A stretch of 64,000 nucleotides of DNA, from contig NZ_JXBB01000063.1 of the NCBI RefSeq assembly GCF_001653195.1, positions 1 to 64,000 of the forward strand, in the 5' to 3' direction. The position numbers and the translations under genes are program-made. This stretch comes from Hydrogenibacillus schlegelii (lineage in GTDB: Bacteria > Bacillota > Bacilli > Thermicanales > DSM-22653). Positions 42,334 to 50,648 of the stretch are shown here, piece after piece. Positions within the stretch are counted from its first letter, which is position 1. Every line of letters starts with the position of its first letter. Below the pieces are notes generated by a model that did no database searches, was not told the origin of the DNA, and saw nothing but the letters and a program-made list of their open reading frames with translations.

Positions 42334-43379
42334 AACAGCGGCCGGAGGTGGCTCAACCGGTACGCCGCCCGGTCGCCCAGGAGGCGGAAAAGCTCCCGCC
42401 CCGGCTTCGTGTTCGCCTCGACGATGAAAAGGCGGCCCTCCGGATCGATGACGACGTCCAGGGCCACTTCGACGAGGGGGCCGAGGCCGGCTTCCAGCGC
42501 TTCGGCCGCCGCGGTGGCGAGTCGGAAGAGGTCGTGCTGAAGCGTTTCGGCGCGGGCGGGGGAAAACCGCCGCACCCGAAGGAGATAGGCGTTCAGGGGA
42601 AGGGCCCGGCCGCCCCGGGCGAGGTTGGTGACGAACCGGCGGCGGTCGTTGGTCCGCACGCCGGCGCCCGTCGGCCGGAAGACGCCGTCGGGCGTTTTTT
42701 GGACGAGCACCCGGACGTCGTAGACGCGGTCTCCGGCGGCGTGGGGGATGTAGCGCTGGAGAAGATGCCTCCCCGGCGGAAGGGCCCCGAGCGCCCGGCG
42801 AAGCGCCGAAGGCGGGGTGTCGCGGGGGATGCGGACGACGCCCCGGCCGCCGGTTCCGGCGCGGGGTTTGATGACGACGTCGCCGCCGGCGAGGAGCGCC
42901 TCGGCCGACGCTCTCGCCTCGGCGTCCCCCGTCCAGAGGATCGTCTCCGGAAGATGCGGCGCAAGCGGCGAGGCCCGGAGGATGCGATCGAGGCGCCACT
43001 TTTCGCTCCCGCCGCGGGACGGACTCGGCCAGCGGCCCGCCTTGCGGGCGGCGAGGTAGCGCCGGAAGGCGTCGGTCGGTTGGGTCCGGACGAAGTCGTA
43101 CACCGCCTCCGGCATCGGGATCGTCGCCCGGCGAACGGATCGACCGGAAAAGAGGACGGCGCGGACCGTGCCGTCGGGACGGAGATCGTCCGGGGTAAAG
43201 GCGACGACGGCGATGCCGAACGGCCGGCCGAAGTCCGCGAGGCGCCGGGCAAAGGCGAGCGACGCCAGGGCCGAAGGGGCCGCGTCGGCCGGGGGGATCG
43301 GAGGGCCGGGCGGCGTCGGAACAAGGCCGCCGGCCTCGTCCCGGGCCCGGCGCAAGGTCAGAAAACCGAGATGGCACAT
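42285..43379 (-). CDS. YheC/YheD-like ATP-grasp protein, copy 1
   Basis: This 364-residue protein carries the YheC/YheD pattern. It has an N-terminal region (MCHLGFLTLRRARDE), a KWRLDRILRASPLAPHLPET segment, and the ATP-binding loop VVIKPRAGTGGRGVVRI. DVRVLVQKTPDG and the metal/catalytic motif LDVVIDPEGRLFIVEANTKP follow. The D...ExN residues of ATP-grasp ligases are intact. YheC/YheD of B. subtilis are spore-coat-associated. The ATG at 43379 has GGAGG upstream; the frame is open much further but only in the shadow of the neighbouring genes. It overlaps the GNAT gene by 22 bases and the convergent peptidase gene by 49. Confidence 0.85.
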   Translation of the reverse strand: MCHLGFLTLRRARDEAGGLVPTPPGPPIPPADAAPSALASLAFARRLADFGRPFGIAVVAFTPDDLRPDGTVRAVLFSGRSVRRATIPMPEAVYDFVRTQPTDAFRRYLAARKAGRWPSPSRGGSEKWRLDRILRASPLAPHLPETILWTGDAEARASAEALLAGGDVVIKPRAGTGGRGVVRIPRDTPPSALRRALGALPPGRHLLQRYIPHAAGDRVYDVRVLVQKTPDGVFRPTGAGVRTNDRRRFVTNLARGGRALPLNAYLLRVRRFSPARAETLQHDLFRLATAAAEALEAGLGPLVEVALDVVIDPEGRLFIVEANTKPGRELFRLLGDRAAYRLSHLRPLFYLCAWARNTASIRRA

Positions 43380-43867
43380 CGTCGGGCCTCCTCCGGGTCG
43401 ACCCGGCCGCCGCCGACGATCACCGTCGGGGGGAGGTCGTCGGCCGCCGGCGGGGCGACCAACAGGGGCGTAAGGCCGGCGGCCCGGGCGGCGGCGAGGC
43501 TCGGGCCGTTGTCGGCGCGGATCCGACCGTAGAGTTTTCCGAGATCCCGTAAGGCAGCGGCGAGGAGCGCCCGGCCGAGACCCCGGTTCCGGCGGCTTCG
43601 GTGCACGACGAGAAGGGAGGCCGCCAGGCCGTAGTCCAAGGCGGCCAGGACGCCGATCAGCCGCCCGCCGGAGCCTTCGCCGGGCCGGGGCTCGAGGGCC
43701 ACGTAGACGGCAGTGCCGGGGGCGAGCCAGGCTTCCGGAGCGGTCCGGGCGATCCGACGGAGGGCGGCGGCGGTGATCCGCCGCTCGCCGTGCCGGCGAA
43801 TGAAGCGAAGGAGCGTCCGGCGCCGGCGGAGGACGTCGGGCGGCGCGAGGCGGCGAAGGCGGATCAC
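43358..43867 (-). CDS. GNAT-family N-acetyltransferase inside the ATP-grasp cluster
   Basis: This 169-residue protein has the acetyl-CoA pyrophosphate loop RSRRNRGLGRALLAAAL preceded by strand ASLLVVH and followed by NGPSLAAARAAGL. This is the typical motif A/B arrangement of GNAT enzymes. The substrate is unknown. It overlaps copy 2 upstream by four bases and copy 1 downstream by 22 bases, so all three are translated from one message. It may acetylate the same spore-envelope molecule as the ligases act on (inference). Confidence 0.78.
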   Translation of the reverse strand: MIRLRRLAPPDVLRRRRTLLRFIRRHGERRITAAALRRIARTAPEAWLAPGTAVYVALEPRPGEGSGGRLIGVLAALDYGLAASLLVVHRSRRNRGLGRALLAAALRDLGKLYGRIRADNGPSLAAARAAGLTPLLVAPPAADDLPPTVIVGGGRVDPEEARRCAISVF

Positions 43868-45087
43868 GGTCGCGCCTCCCCGGGCGGGACGGTTTTGACC
43901 GGCCCCGCCGGCGGGCGGCCGTCGCCCCTGGCCGCGGCGTCCGTCCCGGCGCCATTCGACCGGCGCCCGCTTCCGGCCGAAGCGCGGGGGCCGCCGCCTC
44001 CCGGTCCTCTCGGTCCGCCGCCCGGGCGATGGGCCCGGCCGGCGGCCGCAAAGTGCCGCACCGTGTCAAAAAACGCCGACCGCCACCGGCGCTCGATCGC
44101 CGTTTCGTCAAACGCCATCGGCTTCGCGTTGGCTTCGAGCAGCCACGGCTCGCCGTCCTCCGCCAATGCGAAGTCGAACGAAAGCTCGCCGAGGCTGAGA
44201 GCGAACGTCCGATCGAGGGCTTCGGCGGCGATGAGCGCCTGAAAACGCGTTCGCTCCACAATCCGGGCCGCCTCCGCCGGAGAAAAGAGCGTTTCGAGCA
44301 GCGGCCGGACGGGAGCGATCCGACCGCCCCGGGGAACGTGGGTCGTCGGGGCGCCGGGCCGGCCGACGCGGGCGCCGATGCCGGTGAGGCGGAAGCGCCC
44401 GCCGGATCTTTTTTGCACGAGCACCCGGAGGTCGACGGCGGCCCCATCGAGGAACACCCGCCGGACGGCCCGCTGAAGGAGCATCGGCCGCCGCCGGGCT
44501 TCTTGAAAGAGGGCTTGGGCCAGCGCGCCGGCGTCGGCATAGTGCCGGCGGGTCTTAGTCCCGATGACCCAAAACGTTCCGCCGTCTTCCCGGACGAAGG
44601 CGACGCCGTCGCCCATCCGGCCGGAGACGGGCTTGACGTAAAACGGCCCGCCGATCCAGCGCCGGACGTCTTCCGGCGCCGTGAGGCGTTCCGTATGGGG
44701 CAGGTGAAGGCGCGGCCGGAGCGGGGCGAAGCGGACGTACTGCGTCCATTTATCGATGAAGCGCGGATTGAACACGGCGCCGCCGGTGAGGAGCGAAAGT
44801 TCCGCCAAAAGCCGGCGGTGTTTGGCTTCGAGCTCCGGCGTCGGCAGGCGGTTGTAGATGACGTCGAAGGCGGAGAGGGTGACCCGCTTGGGGTCGCCGT
44901 CCAAAAAGAGCGGCACCGCCTGATAGGTCCGCCGATCGACGTCGATCCATTCCGGAAGGACGGCGTACACGAAGACGTTTTCCTGAAGCCCGTGCCGGGC
45001 CAGCCGCCTGTAGCGGCCGCCGAAGCGAAACGCTCGGGCGCCGGACGGCGTCGCCGTGAGGATGCCGACGGTGAGTGCCGGCTTCAC
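43864..45087 (-). CDS. YheC/YheD-like ATP-grasp protein, copy 2
   Basis: This 407-residue member starts at a GTG (45087) with AAAGGAGGG upstream, giving MKPALTVGILTATPSG. Family stretches are FDVIYNRLPTPELEAKHRRL, FIDKWTQYVRFAPLRPRLHL, the ATP loop FYVKPVSGRMGDGVAFV, DLRVLVQKRSGG and FDFALAEDGEPWLLEANAKP. All ATP-grasp key residues are kept. The last 60 residues form a Gly/Arg/Pro-rich tail reaching into the GNAT start. The VIYNR and KW..Y motifs are the closest of the set to typical YheC/YheD proteins. Confidence 0.88.
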   Translation of the reverse strand: MKPALTVGILTATPSGARAFRFGGRYRRLARHGLQENVFVYAVLPEWIDVDRRTYQAVPLFLDGDPKRVTLSAFDVIYNRLPTPELEAKHRRLLAELSLLTGGAVFNPRFIDKWTQYVRFAPLRPRLHLPHTERLTAPEDVRRWIGGPFYVKPVSGRMGDGVAFVREDGGTFWVIGTKTRRHYADAGALAQALFQEARRRPMLLQRAVRRVFLDGAAVDLRVLVQKRSGGRFRLTGIGARVGRPGAPTTHVPRGGRIAPVRPLLETLFSPAEAARIVERTRFQALIAAEALDRTFALSLGELSFDFALAEDGEPWLLEANAKPMAFDETAIERRWRSAFFDTVRHFAAAGRAHRPGGGPRGPGGGGPRASAGSGRRSNGAGTDAAARGDGRPPAGPVKTVPPGEARP

Positions 45088-46451
45088 GCGGGTCCCTCCT
45101 TTTTCTCCCCCGAAGCGCCGGCGGGAAAGCCGGCCAGGCGGATGAGGGCGGCGATGAGCTTGAACCGCCGGAGGCGAACGAGGTGCCGGTCGCGGCCGAA
45201 AGCCGCCTGGCCGGGTTTGGCGTTCGCCTCGAACAGCCACAGGCGGCCGTCTTCGTCGACGCCGAGATCGAGGCCGAGTTCGATGAGCGGCTGTCCGGTG
45301 GCGTGCTCCAGCTTTTCCGCGACGGCGCGGCCGAACTGCAGGAGGGCCAGCCTTAAGCCCACGGCCTGCTCGCCGAAGTGCCGGCCGAGGACCGCTCCGG
45401 CGTCGTCCAGCCGGCCGCCGTACGCGAGGTGGGTCGTGACGCCGGCTTCCCCGGCGACCTTGGCCGCCAGCACGATCGGATGCCAGCGGCCGTCCTCGCC
45501 TTTGGCGAGGTGCAGCCGGAAGTCGACCGGCCGGCCGCCTTCGGCGATGAGGGGGATGCCCTGCTGGGCGATATACGATCGAAGCCGCCCGGGGGGAAAG
45601 GCCTGTCGCAAAAAGCGCCGGAGCGACGTCACCCGCCGAAGGCGGGGCCGCCCGCCGAGGTAAAACCGGGCGACGATCTCCGGCCCGTCGCGGTCGAGGC
45701 GGATGATGCCGCGCCCTTTGGCCCCTTCGGCGGGTTTCAGGTAGACCCGTCGGTGTCGGGCGAGGAGATCGGCGACGTCGGCTTCATCCGGGGCGAGAAT
45801 CGTCTCCGGGAGGTTCGGGCGGATTTCCGGGTAGGCGATGAGGTCGAGATAGACGTCCCATTTGTGAAAGTACGAGGCGTTGACGATCGGCGCCCGGCTC
45901 AAGGCATACCAGCGGTCGATGATCCCTTCCCGTTCGAGCTTTTGCTCCAGGCGGCGGGAGGGGATTTTGTTGTAGACGACGTCCGGAAGCGGCACCGCCG
46001 CCGACCGGGGTCCGCGTTCGGTCCAGACGAGGGCCGGGACCCGAAGCCGCGCCCAGTCGACGTCCCGGAGATCGAAGACGGCAAACGGGACGTCCGGCCG
46101 AAGGCGGGCGAAGGCTTCGAGGAGGGCCCGCATTCGTCGCGCCGGTCCGGCGGTGGCGATGCCGATGAGCGGCCCGAAGCGCAGGATGCCGCCGTCCCGG
46201 AGGGCGAACAGCCGGGCACCCGGCCAGAGGCCGAGGGTGCCGAGGAGGGCCGGGCTCGCCGCCACGACCCGGCGGGCGCCGGGGCCGCGTAGGCGTTTCA
46301 GTTCGGCGACGGCGGCGGCGTGGCCGAAACGGACGACGGCCGTCCGTTCCGTGCCGGCGGGGAGGGCGGCCGGCGGGAGGGCGAGCCAGAGGTCCGGACC
46401 GCTCGCCGGGCGGACGACGAAGGGACCGAACGGCGCTGAGTCCTGGGGCAT
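45084..46451 (-). CDS. YheC/YheD-like ATP-grasp protein, copy 3
   Basis: This 455-residue member is long enough to include the full N-terminal domain: AAVAELKRLRGPGARRVVAA, LGLWPGARLFALRDGGILR, GPLIGIATAG, then PDVVYNKIPSRRLEQKL. Later parts are YFHKWDVYLDLIAYPEIRPN, the ATP loop VYLKPAEGAKGRGIIRL, DFRLHLAKGEDGRW and LDLGVDEDGRLWLFEANAKP. The ATP-grasp residues are intact. It overlaps copy 2 by four bases (GTGA). Confidence 0.88.
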   Translation of the reverse strand: MPQDSAPFGPFVVRPASGPDLWLALPPAALPAGTERTAVVRFGHAAAVAELKRLRGPGARRVVAASPALLGTLGLWPGARLFALRDGGILRFGPLIGIATAGPARRMRALLEAFARLRPDVPFAVFDLRDVDWARLRVPALVWTERGPRSAAVPLPDVVYNKIPSRRLEQKLEREGIIDRWYALSRAPIVNASYFHKWDVYLDLIAYPEIRPNLPETILAPDEADVADLLARHRRVYLKPAEGAKGRGIIRLDRDGPEIVARFYLGGRPRLRRVTSLRRFLRQAFPPGRLRSYIAQQGIPLIAEGGRPVDFRLHLAKGEDGRWHPIVLAAKVAGEAGVTTHLAYGGRLDDAGAVLGRHFGEQAVGLRLALLQFGRAVAEKLEHATGQPLIELGLDLGVDEDGRLWLFEANAKPGQAAFGRDRHLVRLRRFKLIAALIRLAGFPAGASGEKKEGPA

Positions 46452-46481
46452 CGAGCGATCGCCTTCTTTCTTGCTGCAAGA

Positions 46482-47561
46482 TCATCCGATAGGCTCATCG
46501 GGCGGCGTAGGGCGGGCCTCGCCGTCCTCCGGCGGGCGGCCGGCGCTCCGGGCGAACCGGGCGAGGGCCGTCCGGAGGAGCGCCTCGGCGGCTTTCTCAT
46601 ATCGGGCGGGGCCGTACGCCTGAAGGAGGCCCGCCCGCCCGGGCTTGCCGTTTACCTCGAGCAGCCAGAGGCGCCCTTCCCGATCGAGGCCGACGTCGAG
46701 GCCGAGCTCGATCCGGCCCGGATCACCGGAAAAGACATCGGCGACCGCCCGGGCGAGGCGGGTGAGGGCCGGCCGCAGGGAAAGGAGCTCCGGCCGCCCG
46801 AGGCGCCGGGCAGCGGCGTCCGGGGGAAGCGCCGCGCCGCCCAGCTTGAGGTTCGACGCCACGTCCCCCGGCCGGCCGAGGCGGACGTAGTCGTCGACGC
46901 GGATCCGCTCTCCGCCGCCGGCGGTCTCCCACTGAACGAGGAGGCGGAGGTCAAACGGCTCGCCGCCGGCGTCGGTCAGCGAAAGCCGCTCCTGGACGAT
47001 CGCCCGCCCGAGGGCCGGCGCAAGAAACGCAAAAAGCGCCGCCCGGTCGGAAAAGGTCCGAACGACCGGCCGGAGCCGCCCGTCCCGCCCTCGCGCCCGG
47101 TAAGGGGGCACAAGCCGGAGGGCGACGACGCCGGCGCCGAAGGCGCCGGCGCGGGGCTTGACGACGACCTCCGGAACGCCGAGGGCGAAGACGTCTTCCG
47201 GAACGTCGAGGCGCCGCTGGGCCGGAAGGTGCGGCCGGAGGGCGGGATGGCGGTTAAGCCGGACGTACTGGCCCCATTTGTCCGGAAGCGGCCGACCGAT
47301 GACGAAGGCGCCGGCGGCCGCGAGCGCCGTCCGAAGGCGCCGGGCGTCTCCCCGCCGGCCGCCGGGGCACGGTCCGGTCCGGTCGTAGACGAGGGCGCCC
47401 CGAAGCTCCGAAAGCTGCCGGAAGACGTCCGGCCCGGCGAGGCGTTCCGCCTTAAGGTCCAGCTTCCGGGCCGCCGCGAGGACCGCCGCGGCGTAGCGCG
47501 GCTCGGCGATCCCCGCCGGACCGGCGTCGGGGCAAGGCGTGTACAGAAAGAAAAAGCGCAT
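46482..47561 (-). CDS. YheC/YheD-like ATP-grasp protein, copy 4
   Basis: This 359-residue member has a short N-terminal part (MRFFFLYTPCPDAGPAGIA) and then LRGALVYDRTGPCPGGRRG, LPDKWGQYVRLNRHPALRPH, the ATP loop VVVKPRAGAFGAGVVAL, DLRLLVQWETAGG and LDVGLDREGRLWLLEVNGKP. The catalytic ExN is present (EVN). The ATG at 47561 is preceded by AAAGGAGG, though 13 bases away. It ends 30 bases before copy 3, so the cluster is almost certainly cotranscribed. Confidence 0.85.
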   Translation of the reverse strand: MRFFFLYTPCPDAGPAGIAEPRYAAAVLAAARKLDLKAERLAGPDVFRQLSELRGALVYDRTGPCPGGRRGDARRLRTALAAAGAFVIGRPLPDKWGQYVRLNRHPALRPHLPAQRRLDVPEDVFALGVPEVVVKPRAGAFGAGVVALRLVPPYRARGRDGRLRPVVRTFSDRAALFAFLAPALGRAIVQERLSLTDAGGEPFDLRLLVQWETAGGGERIRVDDYVRLGRPGDVASNLKLGGAALPPDAAARRLGRPELLSLRPALTRLARAVADVFSGDPGRIELGLDVGLDREGRLWLLEVNGKPGRAGLLQAYGPARYEKAAEALLRTALARFARSAGRPPEDGEARPTPPDEPIG

Positions 47562-47716
47562 GGCCGCCGACCGCCTCCTTTCGACGTCGGTTCCGGCGCC
47601 CGGGCGCCGGAAATCGATCGATCGTCCGCGGTCATCCCGGGAAGCGCCCGGCCCCCTCGGGGACGGGCCCCGGCCGCGGTCGGCGCCGGCGTTTCGCCGC
47701 GCCGGGCGCTCCGGTC

Positions 47717-49351
47717 TTAGGGCGGTCCGGCGGGCGTCCACCAGCGGACGAACGCCCGGGCCAGGGCGCGGGCGCTCGGTCGGATGCCGCCGCCGCCCGG
47801 GCCGCGTTTGGACGGCTTGGCGTTCACCTCGATGATCCAGAGGCGCCCGGCGGCATCGAGGCCGATGTCGACGCCGAGCTCGAGCAAAGGTCCGGCCTCC
47901 GCCGTTCGTCGCTGAAGCCACCGGGCCGCCTCCCGGGCAAGGCGCTTCATCGCCGAAAGGGCGGGCACCGGCTGACCTTCCGCCAGGCGCCGTAAGGCCT
48001 CGGTCGCCGGCAGGAGGATGCCCGCCTGCGCCAGGTTGGTCAGGAAATGGCCGGGCGGTCCGAGGCGGGCGACCGCCGAAACGACCCGAAACGTTCCCGG
48101 CGCCTCCTGCACGACGAGGAGGCGAAAATCGACCGGCCGACCGTCGAGGCGGGCCAGCCGGAGATCCGGCTGGACGACATACCGCCTCTCACCCCTCCGG
48201 CGCCGGAGGAAACGGGTCAGGGCGGCCGTCGGAACGCGGACGCCGAGAAGCGGGGAGCGGGCGGAAAAAGCGATCGCTTCGTCCCCCCGCCGCTCGAGGC
48301 GCCAGATGCCCCGCCCTTCGGAACCGTATTCCGGTTTGACAAACCACGCCACGGCCGGGCGCCCGGCGGCGGGCGCTTCCCCGGCGAAAGCCCCCCCGGG
48401 CCCGCCGATGTCCGACGGAAGCGTCTCCGCCGCGGCACGGGCCCCCCCGGGTTTCGCGCCGGCCGGATCGCCTTCGGCATCCCCTTGGTCGGGCGGAACA
48501 CCGGCGGGAACGCCGGATCCGGCCGCGCCCCCGGCCGCCTCGCCGCTTTCGGCATCGCCGCCGGCGGCCTCTTCGCCGACGTCCGGCGGCCCCGCTTCCG
48601 CGGCCCCGGGGGCGCCTGAAAGCGGAAAACCGCCGGCTTCCGGCCGGAGGAGCGCCGTCGGCGGCAGATGGCGGCTGAGAGGGGTATCGGAAAGCGCTTC
48701 GTAGACGGCCCATTTGCTCAAAAACCGGGTGTGAAACACGATCGCGCCCCGCGCCCGCCACGCCGCCGTCCAGCGGTCGGCCACCGCCCGCTCCGCCCGG
48801 CGCGAGCGAAGGCGCGGCACGATGGCGTTGGGCGGAGGCCGCCGGCCGTAGCGCCACCCGGCGGGGGTGAGCGCCCAGCCGGACGCGGCCGGCGCGCCGG
48901 GGTCGAGGGCGCTCGGCTCCGTCAGGTAGACGAAGGCGCCGACCGCCTGGGCCGCCCGGGCGAGCTCGACGAAAAAGGGGGCCCGAGGGTCGTCTTCCGG
49001 CCGCGTCCGGCCGTCGGTGACGACGGCGACGACCGGGCCGGCGAAAAGGAGGGAGCCCGAACGGACGAGGGTCAGGATCGCCGGCTCGGTCCACGCCAAC
49101 GCTTCCGCCACCGCCGGGGCGAGCCGGAGGGCGGCCGCCTCCTCGGGTTCGCCGGCCGGGGAAAGGGCGGCTTCTTGGCCGAGGCAGGTGACGGGGATCG
49201 GCAGGGTGCCGCCGATGGCGAGCGCCTTCGGCGGTTCGGCGGCCGTCGGGTCGGGGCGCCTTCGGGCGCCTCCGGGCAGGACGAGGCAGGCCAAGCCGGA
49301 GGGCAGGGCAGGGTCGACGAGCACGCGTGCGCGCAGACGGTCCACCGGCAT
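47717..49351 (-). CDS. YheC/YheD-like ATP-grasp protein, copy 5, with a large low-complexity insert
   Basis: This 544-residue member is the first of the run. Family parts are PPPNAIVPRLRSRRAERAVA, FLSKWAVYEALSDTPLSRHL, the ATP loop WFVKPEYGSEGRGIWRL, DFRLLVVQEAPGTF and VDIGLDAAGRLWIIEVNAKP, so the key residues are kept. Between the KW motif and the ATP loop it carries roughly 90 extra residues rich in Gly, Ala, Pro and acidic residues. The ATG at 49351 is chosen with AGGAAG upstream. On the same strand CATACGAT (49384-49377) matches seven of eight positions of the sigma-E -10 consensus, which would fit mother-cell expression. Confidence 0.87.
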   Translation of the reverse strand: MPVDRLRARVLVDPALPSGLACLVLPGGARRRPDPTAAEPPKALAIGGTLPIPVTCLGQEAALSPAGEPEEAAALRLAPAVAEALAWTEPAILTLVRSGSLLFAGPVVAVVTDGRTRPEDDPRAPFFVELARAAQAVGAFVYLTEPSALDPGAPAASGWALTPAGWRYGRRPPPNAIVPRLRSRRAERAVADRWTAAWRARGAIVFHTRFLSKWAVYEALSDTPLSRHLPPTALLRPEAGGFPLSGAPGAAEAGPPDVGEEAAGGDAESGEAAGGAAGSGVPAGVPPDQGDAEGDPAGAKPGGARAAAETLPSDIGGPGGAFAGEAPAAGRPAVAWFVKPEYGSEGRGIWRLERRGDEAIAFSARSPLLGVRVPTAALTRFLRRRRGERRYVVQPDLRLARLDGRPVDFRLLVVQEAPGTFRVVSAVARLGPPGHFLTNLAQAGILLPATEALRRLAEGQPVPALSAMKRLAREAARWLQRRTAEAGPLLELGVDIGLDAAGRLWIIEVNAKPSKRGPGGGGIRPSARALARAFVRWWTPAGPP

Positions 49352-49419
49352 CCCCACTTCCTGTCATCGCCTTGGCATCGTATGCACCGGCCGGTGGGCC
49401 GGTGCCGGCGGTCGATCGG

Positions 49420-49449
49420 TTTACGGGGGGGCGTCGGTTCCGGTACAAT
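49420..49449 (+). promoter_or_regulatory. Sigma-A-type promoter of ytkL
   Basis: TTTACG (49420-49425), an 18-base spacer and TACAAT (49444-49449) lie 82 bases before ytkL, in the divergent spacer shared with the ATP-grasp cluster. Confidence 0.6.
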
Positions 49450-49530
49450 AGCCGTAAGGCCGGCCATCATTCGGAGCATCGGCAGCGAGGGCCTCCGCCC
49501 TCCCGCCTGCTCAACAAGGAGGTCTCCCCG

Positions 49531-50217
49531 ATGGAAATCCGTTATCACGGCCATGCGACGGTGGAGCTCGTCATCGGCGCCACCCGGGTGTGGATCGACC
49601 CCTTCCTCACGGGCAACCCGCTGGCGGACGTCGCCGCCCCGGCGGCCGAAGCCGACTACATCCTCCTCACCCACGGCCACAGCGACCACACCGCCGACGT
49701 CCTGGCGCTGGCGAAAAAGCGCGGCGCGACCGTCGTGGCGACGTACGAGCTGGCGAGCCTCTTCGGCGCCCAAGGCGTCGAGATTCATCCGATGAACCTG
49801 GGCGGCGCGCACCGCTTTCCGTTCGGCACCGTCCGCCTGGTGCCGGCGTTTCACAGCTCGTCGGTCGAGGGGCCGGACGGCCGTCCGGTGTATGCCGGCA
49901 TGCCGGCAGGGCTCATCGTCGAAGCCGAAGGGAAGACGCTCTACCACGCCGGCGACACGGCGCTTTTCGGCGACATGAAACTCATTGGCGAGCTGTACCG
50001 GCCGGATGTCGCCTTTTTGCCGATCGGCGACAACTTCACGATGGGCCCGGCGGAGGCGGTCGTCGCCGCCGAATGGCTCGGCAAGCCGCTCGTCGTCCCG
50101 ATCCACTACAACACTTTCCCCGTCATCCGGCAGGATGCGGACGCCTTCATCCGGCTCCTCGCCGAACGGGGGATTGAAGGGCGGGCCCTTCGTCCGGGCG
50201 AGCAAATCACCTTGTAA
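49531..50217 (+). CDS. ytkL: UPF0173 metal-dependent hydrolase (YtkL)
   Basis: This 228-residue metallo-beta-lactamase-fold protein has HGHATVELVI at the start, the metal motif LLTHGHSDHTADVL, the histidine in LVPAFHSSS, YHAGDTALFGDMKLIGELY and the final histidine IPIHYNTFPVI. Length equals that of YtkL. The substrate of this conserved family is unknown. AAGGAGG before the ATG sets the start. It opens the Bacillus-type block that continues with ytoI and dnaE. Confidence 0.92.
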   Translation: MEIRYHGHATVELVIGATRVWIDPFLTGNPLADVAAPAAEADYILLTHGHSDHTADVLALAKKRGATVVATYELASLFGAQGVEIHPMNLGGAHRFPFGTVRLVPAFHSSSVEGPDGRPVYAGMPAGLIVEAEGKTLYHAGDTALFGDMKLIGELYRPDVAFLPIGDNFTMGPAEAVVAAEWLGKPLVVPIHYNTFPVIRQDADAFIRLLAERGIEGRALRPGEQITL

Positions 50218-50362
50218 AAAATCACCTTATGATTGGCCCGTCCGATTTTGGCCCGTCCTATCCGCGCCGCCGCCGGCATACGCTGGCAAAAGGCGGCCCG
50301 GCGTCTGGCCCGGCGCCGGTCCGCCGTCTTTTCCCGCGTCGGAAAGAAAGGAGGAAGCGGCG

Positions 50363-50629
50363 GTGCGAACGTGGACGACGGTCAAAGGGGCGTTCGTCGG
50401 GCTCCTCATCCTCGCGTGGGCCGGGTTTTCCGGCATCTGGCAGGCGACTCCCCGGGGTCGGGGGTTTGCCGCGCTCTGGCTGGCGGTGGCCCTTTTGGCC
50501 CTCGGCGGCCACCTCGTGGCCCTCCGCCGGGACGCTGCCGTCCGGGAAGCCCGGGCCCGCCTCAAGGCCGCCCGCGCGGCGATGAAGCGGCGGCCGGCCC
50601 CCGCCGGCGTCCGCCGGCCGGGGGGATGA
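50363..50629 (+). CDS. Small two-helix membrane protein (YtpI-like by position)
   Basis: This 88-residue protein has two membrane segments (GAFVGLLILAWAGFSGIW and FAALWLAVALLALGGHLVAL) and a basic C-terminal tail. It starts at a GTG with AAAGGAGG upstream and ends 19 bases before ytoI. In B. subtilis the small membrane protein YtpI is encoded next to ytoI, so this may be its counterpart, but sequence similarity cannot be judged well at this length. No function is known. Confidence 0.65.
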   Translation: MRTWTTVKGAFVGLLILAWAGFSGIWQATPRGRGFAALWLAVALLALGGHLVALRRDAAVREARARLKAARAAMKRRPAPAGVRRPGG

Positions 50630-50648
50630 CGAAGCGGCGGAGGCAGCG

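Noticed and set aside
43380-44540. Upstream extension of ATP-grasp copy 1 to a 751-residue protein
   Set aside because: The added part is the out-of-frame shadow of the GNAT and copy 2 genes; the ATG at 43379 has a proper ribosome binding site and gives a normal family start.
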